Positions 15,113 to 24,634 of a stretch of DNA of 33,625 nucleotides are shown piece after piece. The DNA is from Desulfuromonadaceae bacterium (GTDB lineage: Bacteria; Desulfobacterota; Desulfuromonadia; Geobacterales; Pseudopelobacteraceae). Location of the stretch: assembly GCA_028683435.1 (NCBI GenBank), contig JAQUIG010000031.1, forward strand, positions 1-33,625, given 5' to 3'. Below the pieces are notes generated by a model. It was not told the DNA's origin. It saw only the letters and a program-made list of their open reading frames with translations, and ran no database searches. Each line of letters starts with the position of its first letter. Positions within the stretch are counted from its first letter, which is position 1. The position numbers were made by a program, and so were the translations under genes.

Positions 15113-16195
15113 TCAGGCAACGGCCCGATAGTTTTTCTTGATCTGTTCAAAAAGCTCTTCAGGCGTCGGCAGCGAGCCTGCACCGGGAGGACGCCCATAA
15201 AAAGCGACGTCGGCATCGCGTGCTACCGAAAGGCGCACATCATCGACCATCTGTCCGGTAGAAAGTTCGATATCCAGAAAAAGTTTACATCTCTCGGAAA
15301 GTGCAGCATAGGCCTTTTGGGGAAATGGAAACAGAGTAATCGGCCTCATCAGTCCGACCTTCATACCAGCCTCTCTGGCCAGTGCAACAGCTGTTTTAGC
15401 GATTCTGGAGGTGGAACCGAACGCCGTCACAATCAGCTCGGCATCGTCAGTCTGAACCTCTTCCCAGCGGCTCTCTTTATCGGCCAACTCCTGATAGCGC
15501 GCCTGCATCTGCCAATGGAAGGCTTCCATTTCACCATCACCCAAATGGAGAGATTTGACTACGTTCTGGGCTTCACCCTCGCCCCTGCCACGAACAACCC
15601 ATTTTTTTTCGGGAAGAAGCGTCTGCGGTCGGGGATTGGCGATAATCGATTCCTTCATCTGTCCGACAACCGAATCAGCCAGAACCATGGCCGGCATCCG
15701 GTAAATATCGGACAGGTCAAACGCCAGCATCGTCAGGTCATACATCTCCTGCACCGACGCAGGAGCGAGCACGACAATCCGATAGCCGCCGTGTCCGCCG
15801 CCGCGCGTAGCCTGAAAATAATCCGCCTGAGAAGCATCGATGCCGCCCAACCCCGGGCCGGAGCGCATGACATCGACAATAACACCCGGCAGCTCTGAGC
15901 CGGCCATGTACGAGATCCCCTCCTGTTTGAGGGATATACCGGGGCCGGAAGATGATGTCATGGCACGCACACCGGCAGCCGAAGCCCCCAGCAGCATGTT
16001 AATAGCGCCGATCTCACTCTCAGCCTGCAAAAACTCGCCGCCCATCTTTGGCAGTTCTCTGGCAAAATACTCCGGAATCTCACTCTGCGGGGTAATCGGA
16101 TAACCGAAATAGCAGCGGCAGTCGGCCTCAATAGCCGCCATTGCAACCGCTTCGTTACCTTTAATAAATATTTTTTCTGCGGCAGCTGTACTCAT
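15113..16195 (-). CDS. korA: 2-oxoacid:ferredoxin oxidoreductase, alpha subunit (KorA/VorB type)
   Basis: A 360-residue alpha subunit with domain I motifs GNEAVAMAAIEADCRCYFGY, then PITPQSEIPEY and TSSSGPGISLKQEG, and GGYRIVVLAPASVQEMYDLT. Such proteins are annotated either as 2-oxoglutarate (KorA) or 3-methyl-2-oxobutanoate (VorB) subunits, and sequence alone does not settle it. The start is ATG 16195: AAGGAG is 8 bases upstream, while a GTG at 16204 overlapping the korD stop is too near that ribosome site. The operon order D-A-B-C matches Geobacter kor loci as I recall them. Confidence 0.92.
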   Translation of the reverse strand: MSTAAAEKIFIKGNEAVAMAAIEADCRCYFGYPITPQSEIPEYFARELPKMGGEFLQAESEIGAINMLLGASAAGVRAMTSSSGPGISLKQEGISYMAGSELPGVIVDVMRSGPGLGGIDASQADYFQATRGGGHGGYRIVVLAPASVQEMYDLTMLAFDLSDIYRMPAMVLADSVVGQMKESIIANPRPQTLLPEKKWVVRGRGEGEAQNVVKSLHLGDGEMEAFHWQMQARYQELADKESRWEEVQTDDAELIVTAFGSTSRIAKTAVALAREAGMKVGLMRPITLFPFPQKAYAALSERCKLFLDIELSTGQMVDDVRLSVARDADVAFYGRPPGAGSLPTPEELFEQIKKNYRAVA

Positions 16196-16200
16196 GGCCG

Positions 16201-16407
16201 TCACTCCTTAAAAACCGAGATAGCAACATCCGGGCACATCACAGCGCAGAGCGAGCAGCCGGTGCATTTTTCAGGGCCAGAAAAAACCGCCATGGTGAAC
16301 CCGAGATTATTGGGGATATCATTCAAAGCGACCAGGCCCTTCGGACAGGCTAAGGTGCAGAGTCCGCAACCTTTGCAGCGCGTTTCATCTATCATAATAT
16401 ACGGCAT
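16201..16407 (-). CDS. korD: 2-oxoacid:ferredoxin oxidoreductase, 4Fe-4S subunit
   Basis: A 68-residue ferredoxin-like subunit with two complete cluster motifs: C11-C14-C17-C21 (CKGCGLCTLACP) and C48-C51-C54-C58 (CTGCSLCAVMCP). It passes electrons from the TPP site of the complex to free ferredoxin. AAAGGAAG precedes the ATG, and a promoter lies just upstream, so korD heads the operon. Its stop sits just upstream of the korA start, and the korD end carries the korA ribosome site. Confidence 0.95.
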   Translation of the reverse strand: MPYIMIDETRCKGCGLCTLACPKGLVALNDIPNNLGFTMAVFSGPEKCTGCSLCAVMCPDVAISVFKE

Positions 16408-16441
16408 CGGTGGTCTTCCTTTACTGATTTCTTGTGGCCCA

Positions 16442-16471
16442 TTTGTAACAGATTGAAAACTGGTACGTCAA
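16442..16471 (-). promoter_or_regulatory. Possible kor operon promoter
   Basis: On the minus strand TTGACG (16466-16471), 18 bases, TACAAA (16442-16447), about 35 bases before the korD ATG. It lies in the short gap between the DUF2889-like stop and korD. Confidence 0.45.
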
Positions 16472-16487
16472 GCTTCCCGGAAGGGGG

Positions 16488-16952
16488 TTATTCAGTACGT
16501 TTTTTATAACCGGCACAGCTCCCGGTTAGGCGCTCCCTGATCGAGTCGAGCATCTCCTGCTCGTCGCTGTAACCGGCCGCCGCCTTGACATTCATGGCAA
16601 GCGGCAACAGTCCCTGCAGCATCACCCGCAGGTTGCCGCATCCCTCACCGCCTCCAAACGTTTCCTGCAGCAGGCGGTTAAGCCCCTTGCCGATTGTAAA
16701 TCCGACCAACCGCTCCATTTGCCGTGCAACGGTGGGGCAATCCTCAGAAGGGTGACGAACGAAATCAACCCGTGCAGCGGTTATCTTCAGCGATGCGTAA
16801 TCGACCAGCAGCTCCATTCGCACATCGTGAAAATGATCCATGAGGCGGGCAGTCAATACGATCTGGCCATCATCACCCCGCCGGACGTGGTAGCTGATAT
16901 CCCGCTTGAAATCTTCCATTGAATTTAACGGCACCAATGTATACCCCTCCAT
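16488..16952 (-). CDS. DUF2889-like protein
   Basis: A 154-residue soluble protein resembling the DUF2889 family. Visible pattern: DGQIVLTARLMDHFHDVRME (residues 27-46), a likely beta segment with His pair, then CPTVARQMERLVGFTIGKGL (72-91) and a Gly-rich GGGEGCGNLR (100-109) with two Cys. No signal peptide or membrane span. Its function is not established for the family. ATG 16952 with a mediocre ribosome site lies 40 bases after mnmH, so read-through from mnmH is possible. Confidence 0.78.
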   Translation of the reverse strand: MEGYTLVPLNSMEDFKRDISYHVRRGDDGQIVLTARLMDHFHDVRMELLVDYASLKITAARVDFVRHPSEDCPTVARQMERLVGFTIGKGLNRLLQETFGGGEGCGNLRVMLQGLLPLAMNVKAAAGYSDEQEMLDSIRERLTGSCAGYKKRTE

Positions 16953-16992
16953 AAACCATTCACGCCTTTCTGTGGGGGATAGAACCGATGAT

Positions 16993-18015
16993 TTATACCC
17001 TTGTGCTCCATAATTTTTTTAACTCACTTTTCGCCTGCCTGTAATCTTCAAGCTGCAACTCAAAATCCGGAGTCCAGGGGCGGTGTTTGTAGTACATCTT
17101 GTCGTAGTATCCTTCAATCAGCCCCCTGGCTATTCCGTCCACGTCCCACCCTTCCAGACAGTTTTTCAATTCGGCATAACGGATTGCACCCAGTTTTTTT
17201 CTGATCCGCTCAAGAGCATCCAGCATCTCATCCCTGTATTCTGGGCGGGCGTACTCAACTGAAAGCCTGTCTATACGTGTTTCAATAGATGCATGGCACC
17301 AAACTTTGCAGCTCTCCGCCATTTTCTGGTAAAGGCCTCCCGGCAGGGAATATTTCCCTATACGCTGGCTTTCCCCCTCCAGCACGATAGGTCTATCAGC
17401 CGGCAGACTCCTGAAGGCATTCCAGAGGGCTGTTTCAAAATGTTTCTGGGTGAAATTCTGTTCCAGACCGAGGGCGCCAAAAGCAGAGCCCCTGTGGCAT
17501 GCGATCCCTTCGAGGTCGATTGTTCCCCATTGTGAGAGATCCAAACTGTTGATGAACTCTGTTTTGCCGGTACCGGTCATCCCATGCATGACGATAAGAG
17601 GAGAATGAAAGTCGCACTTTTCAAAATAATCGATTACGTGGGTGCGAAAAGTTTTATAGCCACCGATAAGCTGCTTGGCCGTTGTTCCGCACGTTTCTAC
17701 CAGCATGGCGACAGATTGGCTCCGCAGTCCCCCGCGCCAACAGTATACGATAATTGGTCTGCTGGCGGCCAGGGATACAATCCGGTCAACCATGACGTAA
17801 AATCGAGGACAGGTTAACTCAAGACCTCTCCTGCGAGCCTCACTCGGACCGCTCTCTTTGTATATGATCCCTACCTCGACCCGTTCCTCGTTGGTAAGAA
17901 GTGGAACATTATGTGCGCCGGGGATGTGATCTTCCTCAAACTCCAAGGGGGTTCTTACATCTATCAGGCAGTGGGTGTCGACAAGTTCGGGAGTGAATGT
18001 AATTTTCTCAGGCAT
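16993..18015 (-). CDS. mnmH: tRNA 2-selenouridine synthase (MnmH/SelU)
   Basis: A 340-residue two-domain enzyme that geranylates and then selenates the wobble 2-thiouridine of tRNAs for Lys, Glu and Gln. The N-terminal rhodanese domain has DVRTPLEFEEDHIPGAHNVP and the catalytic C92 in YCWRGGLRSQS. The C-terminal domain has the P-loop GMTGTGKT (145-152) and EGESQRIG. Length is usual for the family (about 340-370). GGAG lies 7 bases before ATG 18015. It follows selD and yedF on the same strand; SelD makes the selenophosphate that MnmH consumes, and a tRNA-Gln substrate lies 4 kb away. Confidence 0.96.
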   Translation of the reverse strand: MPEKITFTPELVDTHCLIDVRTPLEFEEDHIPGAHNVPLLTNEERVEVGIIYKESGPSEARRRGLELTCPRFYVMVDRIVSLAASRPIIVYCWRGGLRSQSVAMLVETCGTTAKQLIGGYKTFRTHVIDYFEKCDFHSPLIVMHGMTGTGKTEFINSLDLSQWGTIDLEGIACHRGSAFGALGLEQNFTQKHFETALWNAFRSLPADRPIVLEGESQRIGKYSLPGGLYQKMAESCKVWCHASIETRIDRLSVEYARPEYRDEMLDALERIRKKLGAIRYAELKNCLEGWDVDGIARGLIEGYYDKMYYKHRPWTPDFELQLEDYRQAKSELKKLWSTRV

Positions 18016-18077
18016 CCGCGTTCTCCAGTCGTTCAGATTATGTGTGAGTGAAGAGATCGCGCAAGGGACACAATATT

Positions 18078-18689
18078 TCAGATTGTAATAACAGAGTCGG
18101 CAAGCTTCATACCGGTGACAATATCGAGCATATTCGAGACCTCACCAACCTGCAGCTTGTCCATGAGATGTAAATAAACCAGGCAGGCGCCGCAAGCAAG
18201 TATCTGAACTCCTTCCCCGGCAAGTTCTTTTAAGAATGGCACAGCCTCGGAACCTTCCACCGTAAAGCTGACACCGCTATTGACAAACGCGACGAGCCAG
18301 AGATCTGGCCCCATCTCTTTCAGTGTTTTTATAAAATTAAACATCAGCATATCCCCTAAGCCATCATCGCCATGCCCCATATGAGCGCTTGTGATCAGGA
18401 CCATAATCTTTTTTACGCCCACACGCTCTTTTTCTACGGGTGTTTGAGATCTCATCTCGGGGGCGATCACCCCACCATTTCTTGTGCCGATAATCCGAAA
18501 CTCACCCCCCTCCCTCTCAGCTGTAACCAAAAAGTTCTGGTGTTCAAGGAAACGGCTCACATTCTGCAATGCAGCCTCATTGTCGACAAGAACAGTTAGG
18601 GCGGCGGGGGATTCTTTTTCAAGCACATTTCGAACCTGCAACACAGGGGCAGGACACCCCAAGCCACGGCAATCCAGCTCGTTTATCAT
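18078..18689 (-). CDS. yedF: Selenium-metabolism protein YedF (TusA-like + DsrE-like)
   Basis: A 203-residue fusion. The N-terminal TusA/SirA-like domain (1-70) has DCRGLGCPAPVLQVRN, with the CPxP cysteine C12. The C-terminal domain (about 92-203) is DsrE-like: TSAHMGHGDDGLGDMLM and VQILACGACLVYL with conserved cysteines. Proteins with this fusion are consistently found with selD and are named YedF in selenium-using bacteria; a role in delivering sulfur or selenium is assumed, not proven. GGAGG lies 7 bases before ATG. It is 19 bases downstream of selD. Confidence 0.94.
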   Translation of the reverse strand: MINELDCRGLGCPAPVLQVRNVLEKESPAALTVLVDNEAALQNVSRFLEHQNFLVTAEREGGEFRIIGTRNGGVIAPEMRSQTPVEKERVGVKKIMVLITSAHMGHGDDGLGDMLMFNFIKTLKEMGPDLWLVAFVNSGVSFTVEGSEAVPFLKELAGEGVQILACGACLVYLHLMDKLQVGEVSNMLDIVTGMKLADSVITI

Positions 18690-18708
18690 TTAAACCTCCA
18701 TGTCTACA

Positions 18709-19755
18709 TTATTCAACGATGATTCTTTCAACCGGCTCAGAAATCACCTCACCAACAATAGCGGCGGTATCGATACCTTTCGCCTTCAGGGCGGTGACGA
18801 GACTTTCTGCTTCCATGGCCGCAACCGCGATCAACAGTCCACCCGATGTCTGCGGGTCAAAGAGCAAATCCTGAATTCTCTGGGACACGTTACTGGAAAA
18901 ATCGACAATAGCCCCCCTGAAGTTTCTGTTATTATAGGCCCCGGCTGGGATTAATCCCATGGAAGCCCACTCAATCGCCTCGGGATACATCGGAACATTT
19001 GCCGACCTGATGCGCACTCCTTTTCCCGAATCAACCACCATCTCGGCCAGATGTCCCAGAAAGCCAAAGCCGGTGATATCGGTACAAGCGTGTACCGGGA
19101 ACTCATCCATGGTCAATGCCGCATCCCGGTTCAAGGTTGTCATTGCCAGCGTGACCCTGTCCGTCAAATCCTGACCTGCTAGCCCCGCCTTGATGGCGGT
19201 AGCGATTATCCCTGTCCCCAGCGGCTTAGTGAGGATCAGAAGGTCGCCGATCAGCAGGTTTTTTTTGGTCAGAATGCGATCGGGATGGATGTAGCCGGTT
19301 ACCGAAAGGCCATACTTTAGTTCACTGTCCTCAACGGTATGCCCGCCTATCAGAACGACACCCGCCTCCCGAATTTTGTCCAGCCCCCCTTCGATAATAC
19401 TGCGCAGAATCGAGATATCCATGGTTTTAGCGGGAAAGGCTACTATATTCATTGCGGTCTTCGGGACTCCTCCCATAGCGTAGATATCACTCAAGGCATT
19501 GGCTGCAGCGATTTGACCGAAACTGTATGGATCATCGACCATCGGAGGAAAGAAATCAAGAGTCTGAACCAAGGCGAGGTCGTTCGAAACTCTGTATACC
19601 CCGGCGTCATCAGCCCTTTCGAGACCTACCAGTAAATTTGGGTCAACAGGCAGATCAAGTCCGCAGAGCGCCTTATCCAAGACGCCAGGTGCCAGTTTAG
19701 CGGCGCACCCTGCGCCTTTAACCGTCTGGGTGAGTCGTATTTTTTCATGAGTCAT
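18709..19755 (-). CDS. selD: Selenophosphate synthetase (selenide, water dikinase)
   Basis: A 348-residue PurM-like ATP-binding enzyme that makes selenophosphate from selenide and ATP. The active site reads GAGCAAK with C17 and K20 exactly as numbered in E. coli SelD; the codon at 17 is TGC, so this is the cysteine, not the selenocysteine, form. Further motifs are the ATP-binding DFFPPMVDDPYSFGQIAAAN and IGGHTVEDSELKYGLSVTG. AGGAGAT precedes ATG 19755. selD-yedF-mnmH forms one minus-strand unit. No selA/selB lies in the window, so Sec incorporation cannot be judged. Confidence 0.97.
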   Translation of the reverse strand: MTHEKIRLTQTVKGAGCAAKLAPGVLDKALCGLDLPVDPNLLVGLERADDAGVYRVSNDLALVQTLDFFPPMVDDPYSFGQIAAANALSDIYAMGGVPKTAMNIVAFPAKTMDISILRSIIEGGLDKIREAGVVLIGGHTVEDSELKYGLSVTGYIHPDRILTKKNLLIGDLLILTKPLGTGIIATAIKAGLAGQDLTDRVTLAMTTLNRDAALTMDEFPVHACTDITGFGFLGHLAEMVVDSGKGVRIRSANVPMYPEAIEWASMGLIPAGAYNNRNFRGAIVDFSSNVSQRIQDLLFDPQTSGGLLIAVAAMEAESLVTALKAKGIDTAAIVGEVISEPVERIIVE

Positions 19756-20045
19756 AACAAGTATCTCCTAATGTATTACTTATATGCACGTACTTAATAA
19801 CGCTGAAAAAGAATTCAGGTGGTACATACATGGATAGATATTAGTTTTATCAAGGCAGGTTTTACGGCAGGAAACCATCAAGCTGAAATATATAGACTAT
19901 CACAAGCCAATACAATTGAAGTTATAACAAAGAGCTATCACTGTAATGATTCATTTTTAAGTATAGTGAGCGGCATCATAAACAGAAACGGCGTGGATAG
20001 CTCCACGCCGTTTCTGTTTTATTCTATGCAACGTTATACCTATTC
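19756..20045. other. Spacer between selD and rplQ
   Basis: A 290-base AT-rich spacer holding the selD upstream region (19756-19980) and the rplQ terminator. No promoter for selD is clear enough to call, and the plus-strand open frame across it lacks coding character and runs through the terminator. Confidence 0.6.
19981..20020. terminator. Terminator of the ribosomal protein operon
   Basis: A perfect 17-bp stem, AACAGAAACGGCGTGGA / TCCACGCCGTTTCTGTT, with loop TAGC. TTTT follows on the plus strand and TTT on the minus strand. It lies 26 bases past the rplQ stop and most likely ends the long S10-spc-alpha transcript. Confidence 0.85.
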
Positions 20046-20501
20046 TTAAGCAGCGACAGCCGCCACTTCAGAAACAGGTACAGGAGCTACAATTGATGAC
20101 TGTTTTGATTTAGATGAACTGGGCGCAATCTTGCCGGATTTAATTTCTTCTTCAACAAGCTCAATTAGGGAGACCGGTGCAGCGTCTCCTTGACGAATGC
20201 CGAGTTTGATTATTCTCGTATACCCACCAAGACGCTCTTTATAACGAGGAGCAATAGTTGAAAATAATTTCGAAACAACCTCTTTTCCACGAATCACAGA
20301 AGCGGCCATACGCATAGAATGTAAATCACCACGTTTACCAAGCGTGATCATCCGCTCGGCAACGACACGGATTTCTTTTGCCTTGGCATCTGTTGTTGTT
20401 ATTTTACCGTGGTCCAGAAGGGAAGTAACCATATTTCTGAACATCGCTTCACGATGGCTTGTCTTCCTGCCTAGTCTTCTGCCAGCTTTATTATGACGCA
20501 T
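20046..20501 (-). CDS. rplQ: 50S ribosomal protein L17
   Basis: A 151-residue L17, beginning [20 protein letters not shown], with the family core to about residue 117 ([20 protein letters not shown]). The last 30 residues are a low-complexity Ser/Lys/Ala/Val tail, making it longer than the 127-residue E. coli protein. L17 binds 23S rRNA near the exit tunnel. AAAGGAAA precedes ATG. It is the last gene of the block, 34 bases after rpoA and followed by the strong hairpin. Confidence 0.98.
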   Translation of the reverse strand: MRHNKAGRRLGRKTSHREAMFRNMVTSLLDHGKITTTDAKAKEIRVVAERMITLGKRGDLHSMRMAASVIRGKEVVSKLFSTIAPRYKERLGGYTRIIKLGIRQGDAAPVSLIELVEEEIKSGKIAPSSSKSKQSSIVAPVPVSEVAAVAA

Positions 20502-20535
20502 ATATAGATTTCCTTTCTAACTACACCGATATTGA

Positions 20536-21558
20536 TTACTCTTCTTCTTTTTGCTCGCCACGTAACCGAATCAACAATTCTGGATCAGGAAAACTATCGA
20601 TTTTCATCCCAAAAGTTAAACCCATATCCGAAAGGATATCTTTAATTTCATTCAGTGATTTTCGCCCAAAGTTTTGAGTCTTCAACATTTCAGACTCGGA
20701 CTTTGTAACTAGCTCACCAATAAGCTTAATTCCGGCATTTTTAAGACAGTTAGCTGATCGCACAGACAGTTCCAGTTCTTCAACAGTCCTGTACAGATTT
20801 TCATTTACCTTGTCTTTGTCCTCTTGAGTCTCTTCGTCAATCTGTGGTTCAAATTCCTCATCAAAGTTGATGAATATAGAAAGTTGTTCCTTTAAGATTT
20901 TAGCAGAGTACGCAACAGCATCTTCGGGTTTTACACTTCCGTCAGTCCATACTTCAAGGTTAAGCTTATCGTAATCGGTCATTTGGCCGACACGTGCATT
21001 CGTAACCGTAAAGTTTACTTTTTTAATGGGAGTGTAAATGGAGTCGATCGGGATAGTGCCTACCGGAGACTTTTCATCACGGTTCCGATCTGCTGATACA
21101 TATCCTTTACCCATTTTCACCGTCATCTCAACTTCAAGATTAGCGTCCTTACCACAGGTTGCAATATAGTGATCAGGATTCATAACCTCAACATTATGAC
21201 CAACAATAATATCTCCGGCAGTAATGGTCCCAACGCCCTTATGCTTAAAATGAACAACAGCTTGATCAGAAGAATGCAATTTCAACCTGACACCCTTTAG
21301 ATTCAAGATAATATCAGTAACATCCTCAGTAACACCCTGTATCGCAGAGAACTCATGCAGTACACCCTTAATTCTGAGAGATGTAATAGCTGCACCTTGA
21401 AGGGAGGAAAGCAAAACCCTTCTGAGTGAATTACCTAATGTAGTCCCAAAGCCGCGTTCAAAAGGTTCAGCATAAAATTTACCGTAAGTAGCTGTTAGAG
21501 TATCCTTTTCGACCTGAAGTTGTTTCGGCTTAATAAGGTCCCGCCAGTTTTTATACAT
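20536..21558 (-). CDS. rpoA: RNA polymerase alpha subunit
   Basis: A 340-residue alpha subunit. The N-terminal assembly domain (to about 235) has [20 protein letters not shown], the conserved dimerisation helix, and the C-terminal domain (about 265-325) has [21 protein letters not shown] and [13 protein letters not shown], which contact UP elements and activators. An acidic linker ([17 protein letters not shown]) joins them. GGAGG lies 6 bases before ATG. Its place between rpsD and rplQ is the classic alpha-operon order. Confidence 0.99.
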   Translation of the reverse strand: MYKNWRDLIKPKQLQVEKDTLTATYGKFYAEPFERGFGTTLGNSLRRVLLSSLQGAAITSLRIKGVLHEFSAIQGVTEDVTDIILNLKGVRLKLHSSDQAVVHFKHKGVGTITAGDIIVGHNVEVMNPDHYIATCGKDANLEVEMTVKMGKGYVSADRNRDEKSPVGTIPIDSIYTPIKKVNFTVTNARVGQMTDYDKLNLEVWTDGSVKPEDAVAYSAKILKEQLSIFINFDEEFEPQIDEETQEDKDKVNENLYRTVEELELSVRSANCLKNAGIKLIGELVTKSESEMLKTQNFGRKSLNEIKDILSDMGLTFGMKIDSFPDPELLIRLRGEQKEEE

Positions 21559-21623
21559 TGCTACCTCCTCCGGAAATAAAAAACCGGTCGTAGTTCGAAA
21601 CTAGAATCAGCAACTTCCAGAAA

Positions 21624-22250
21624 TTACTTTGAATAGAGCTCAACGATGAGCTGTTCCTGGATAGGAGTTGTGATATCCTCACGAGTCGGAACACCTTTAA
21701 GTGTGCCTTTGAAGGAATCACGATCTAGCTCTAACCACTGTGGAATTCCACGGCGTACAACCGCTTCCAGAGCGTCATTAATAGCAACAACCTTACGACT
21801 TTTTTCGCGCAACTCAATAACATCCCCGACTTTAAGCTGAATTGACGGGATATCAACTTTCCGACCATTTATATTAAAGTGACCATGACGAACAAGTTGA
21901 CGTGACTCAGAACGAGAAGTTGCAAAACCAAGACGATATGCAACATTATCGAAACGTCGTTCAAGCAATGAAAGCAGATTCTCGCCGGTCACACCTTTCA
22001 TCCGGTCAGCCAACTTGAAGTAGCTGCGGAACTGTTTTTCAAGAATGCAATATATACGACGTACTTTCTGCTTTTCGCGGAGCTGAGTACCGTATGCTGA
22101 CACTTTAGATCTACCCTGGCCATGCTGACCAGGAGGGTAATTACGGCGTTTAATCGCACACTTGTCAGTATAGCAACGATCGCCTTTTAAAAACAATTCT
22201 GTGTTTTCTCTTCTGCACAAACGGCATGAAGGTCCTGTATATCGAGCCAA
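21624..22250 (-). CDS. rpsD: 30S ribosomal protein S4 (TTG start)
   Basis: A 208-residue S4, which nucleates 16S rRNA folding and lines the mRNA entry channel. It reads [16 protein letters not shown] with cysteines C9, C12, C26 and C31, the zinc-binding form. The S4 RNA-binding domain covers about residues 98-160 ([20 protein letters not shown]). The first codon is TTG (22248-22250), with GGGGG about 7 bases upstream and no ATG that fits the family N-terminus. In many bacteria S4 represses its own operon; no such site was recognised here. Confidence 0.98.
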   Translation of the reverse strand: MARYTGPSCRLCRRENTELFLKGDRCYTDKCAIKRRNYPPGQHGQGRSKVSAYGTQLREKQKVRRIYCILEKQFRSYFKLADRMKGVTGENLLSLLERRFDNVAYRLGFATSRSESRQLVRHGHFNINGRKVDIPSIQLKVGDVIELREKSRKVVAINDALEAVVRRGIPQWLELDRDSFKGTLKGVPTREDITTPIQEQLIVELYSK

Positions 22251-22283
22251 TGAAAACCCCCTTAAAAGTTGTAACGATTAATA

Positions 22284-22679
22284 TTAAACTCTTCTTCTTT
22301 TTGGCGGACGACAGCCGTTATGAGGAATAGGAGTAACGTCTTTAATAAAACTAATACTGAAGCCGGCAGCCTGAAGAGCACGGAGAGCGGATTCACGACC
22401 GGAACCGGGACCTTTTACGTAAACCTCAACTGTGCGCATACCATGTTCCTGTGCTTTTTTAGCACAATCCTCAGCAGCAATCTGGGCTGCAAAAGGAGTA
22501 CTTTTACGCGAGCCTTTGAAACCCTTGGCCCCCGCTGTCGACCACGCGACAACATTTCCTACCGGATCAGTAATGGTAATTATGGTGTTGTTAAAAGTCG
22601 CTTGAATATGAGCAACACCATTTGAAATATTTTTACGTTCTTTTTTCTTACGAACTACCTTTTTTGATGGGCTTGCCAT
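22284..22679 (-). CDS. rpsK: 30S ribosomal protein S11
   Basis: A 131-residue S11 with a basic N-terminus ([13 protein letters not shown]) and the conserved [16 protein letters not shown] and [14 protein letters not shown] segments, ending in [11 protein letters not shown]. It forms part of the 30S platform next to the mRNA exit. GGAG precedes ATG. Spacing to rpsM and rpsD is about 24-33 bases. Confidence 0.99.
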   Translation of the reverse strand: MASPSKKVVRKKKERKNISNGVAHIQATFNNTIITITDPVGNVVAWSTAGAKGFKGSRKSTPFAAQIAAEDCAKKAQEHGMRTVEVYVKGPGSGRESALRALQAAGFSISFIKDVTPIPHNGCRPPKRRRV

Positions 22680-22703
22680 TCGTATTCTCCAGAGCTAGTT
22701 GAA

Positions 22704-23072
22704 TTATTTCTTCTTACCGGCGACAGTACGTGCAGGGCCTTTTCGTGTGCGTGCATTTGTTTTTGTACGCTGACCATTGCAGGGGAGGCCTTTACGATGA
22801 CGCAGACCTCTATAACATCCAAGATCCATAAGACGCTTGATATTCATTGAAATCTCGCGACGTAAATCACCTTCTACCTTGCAGTTACGATCAATCTCTT
22901 CACGAAGTCGTGCAACCTCAGCCTCAGTAAGTTTATCAGTACGCGTATCCGGATTTATCTGGCTGGAAGCAGTAATACGTTCAGCCATAGAATTGCCTAT
23001 ACCGTAAATGTACGTTAATGCGATAACAATTCGCTTGTTTTTTGGTAAATCAATACCTGAAATACGTGCCAA
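22704..23072 (-). CDS. rpsM: 30S ribosomal protein S13 (TTG start)
   Basis: A 122-residue S13, [20 protein letters not shown], with [13 protein letters not shown] and the basic C-terminal tail [20 protein letters not shown] that contacts P-site tRNA. S13 sits in the 30S head and bridges to the 50S subunit. The first codon is TTG (23070-23072) with a GGGGG ribosome site about 7 bases upstream. Confidence 0.98.
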   Translation of the reverse strand: MARISGIDLPKNKRIVIALTYIYGIGNSMAERITASSQINPDTRTDKLTEAEVARLREEIDRNCKVEGDLRREISMNIKRLMDLGCYRGLRHRKGLPCNGQRTKTNARTRKGPARTVAGKKK

Positions 23073-23093
23073 TGGAAATACCCCCTTTTTAAC

Positions 23094-23207
23094 TCATCCC
23101 TGACGTTGAGAATGCTTAGGGATGTCGCAGATAACACGCACAACACCCTTGCGTTTTACTATTTTGCATTTATCACATATTTTTTTTACAGACGCCCGAA
23201 CTTTCAT
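23094..23207 (-). CDS. rpmJ: 50S ribosomal protein L36
   Basis: A 37-residue protein, [20 protein letters not shown] followed by [17 protein letters not shown]. The zinc ligands C11, C14, C27 and H32 are all present, so this is the metal-binding form of L36. AAGGGGAG lies upstream of ATG 23207. It lies directly between map and rpsM; infA, which precedes rpmJ in many bacteria, is not here. Confidence 0.98.
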   Translation of the reverse strand: MKVRASVKKICDKCKIVKRKGVVRVICDIPKHSQRQG

Positions 23208-23233
23208 AATGCTCCCCTTGCACGAACTATTTA

Positions 23234-23980
23234 TTATATTCGTGTTAGTATCTCAGGTCCGTTCTCAGTAATGGCAACTGTATGTTCAAAATGAGCAGAC
23301 AAACCACCATCACACGTTACAACAGTCCAATTATCATCCAGAACTTCAACTTCATGAGACTTTTCATTTATCATCGGCTCAATCGCCAGAACCATACCAG
23401 ATTTAAGCTTTACACCTTTACCCGGAAAACCGTAATTCGGTATTTGCGGATCCTCGTGCAAGTTTTTTCCAATCCCATGGCCGACAAAATCCCTAACTAC
23501 TGAATACCCTCTACTTTCAACATAACGCTGTACAGTAGAAGAAATATCCCCCAGCCTGTTGTCTGGAACGGCCATGTCAATAGCAGCGTACAAAGATGCT
23601 TCTGTAGCTGTAATCAGTTTATTTGCAGCATCAGAAACAACGCCAACAGGAACTGTAATTGCTGAATCACCAAAAAAGCCGTCGTATACGATACCGAAAT
23701 CGAGACTTAATATGTCACCAGATTCCAGCGGCTTCTTATTAGGAAAACCGTGAACAACCTGATTATTGGGTGAACAGCACAAGGAACTAGGAAAATTATT
23801 ATAGTTAAGAAAAGCGCACTTTGCATTACGCTTAAGAGCCTCAGAAGAAGCAAACTGGTCCAGGTCAAAAGTCGTGACACCTGGCCTAACCATAGATCGC
23901 AATCCTTCAAGAATCTCAGCGACCATAAGACCTGCGACTCTCATCCTGTCAATCTCTCTGCGAGATTTAAGAACGATCAC
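23234..23980 (-). CDS. map: Methionine aminopeptidase, type I
   Basis: A 248-residue enzyme that removes the N-terminal Met of new proteins. Metal ligands are visible in order: D in [15 protein letters not shown] (two Asp), H in FVGHGIG, E in LAIEPM and E in [11 protein letters not shown]. The start is GTG (23978-23980), within the last 14 bases of adk, so the two are coupled. Position between adk and rpmJ is usual. Confidence 0.98.
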   Translation of the reverse strand: MIVLKSRREIDRMRVAGLMVAEILEGLRSMVRPGVTTFDLDQFASSEALKRNAKCAFLNYNNFPSSLCCSPNNQVVHGFPNKKPLESGDILSLDFGIVYDGFFGDSAITVPVGVVSDAANKLITATEASLYAAIDMAVPDNRLGDISSTVQRYVESRGYSVVRDFVGHGIGKNLHEDPQIPNYGFPGKGVKLKSGMVLAIEPMINEKSHEVEVLDDNWTVVTCDGGLSAHFEHTVAITENGPEILTRI

Positions 23981-24632
23981 TAGCCGGGCCTGAATCTATA
24001 ATAGAACATATCTTAGACTGTATTTCACTTATAGGTCCACTACCTGGCACACTATAAAGTACACCCAAATTATCAAAATATGATTTAAGTGATGCTGTTT
24101 GCTCTTCATAGACTCTGAGTCGATTGGTTACAGTGGACTCAGAATCGTCGTCGCGCTGAACAAGAACCGTTCCACATGAGTCACAAACACCTTCACGCTC
24201 AGGTTTGCTATAAATGACATGATAACCTTTACCACAAGATGAGCAGGTCCTTCTTCCGGACAATCTATTGATAAGTTCTTCACTATCAACTTCAAGAGAA
24301 ATGACAAAATCAATTTTTTTACCGATTCCATCTAACAAACAAATTAAAGCATCTGCTTGGGGGACAGTCCGAGGAAAACCATCTAAAATAAAACCGGAGG
24401 CGCAATCTGCCTGAGACACACGATCCTTGACTAACCCAAGAACTACATCATCAGGTACAAGACCACCAGCATCCATAATGGATTTTGCAATGTTACCAAG
24501 AGGCGTTTTAGCCTTTACAGCCGACCGCAACATATCACCGGTTGATATCTGCGGGATAGCATAACGCTCTACAATGAACTGGGCCTGAGTTCCTTTTCCA
24601 GATCCCGGAGGCCCAAAGAGAATAACATTCAC
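23967..24632 (-). CDS. adk: Adenylate kinase (zinc-lid type)
   Basis: A 221-residue kinase interconverting AMP + ATP and 2 ADP. P-loop GPPGSGKGT (7-15), AMP-site ISTGDMLR (29-36) and DGFPRT (84-89), and a long LID with four cysteines, C130, C133, C150 and C153, typical of the zinc-stabilised form. The start is GTG 24632 with GGGGAG upstream, 2 bases after the secY stop. The C-terminus overlaps the start of map by 14 bases. Confidence 0.98.
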   Translation of the reverse strand: MNVILFGPPGSGKGTQAQFIVERYAIPQISTGDMLRSAVKAKTPLGNIAKSIMDAGGLVPDDVVLGLVKDRVSQADCASGFILDGFPRTVPQADALICLLDGIGKKIDFVISLEVDSEELINRLSGRRTCSSCGKGYHVIYSKPEREGVCDSCGTVLVQRDDDSESTVTNRLRVYEEQTASLKSYFDNLGVLYSVPGSGPISEIQSKICSIIDSGPASDRS

Positions 24633-24634
24633 GT

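Noticed and set aside
19819..20049. A 76-codon plus-strand frame before rplQ
   Set aside because: It runs through the strong terminator hairpin, has no ribosome site and looks non-coding.
23094..23980. Expected infA between map and rpmJ
   Set aside because: The gap between the map stop and rpmJ start is only 26 bases; infA is not here. This is common enough not to be a finding.
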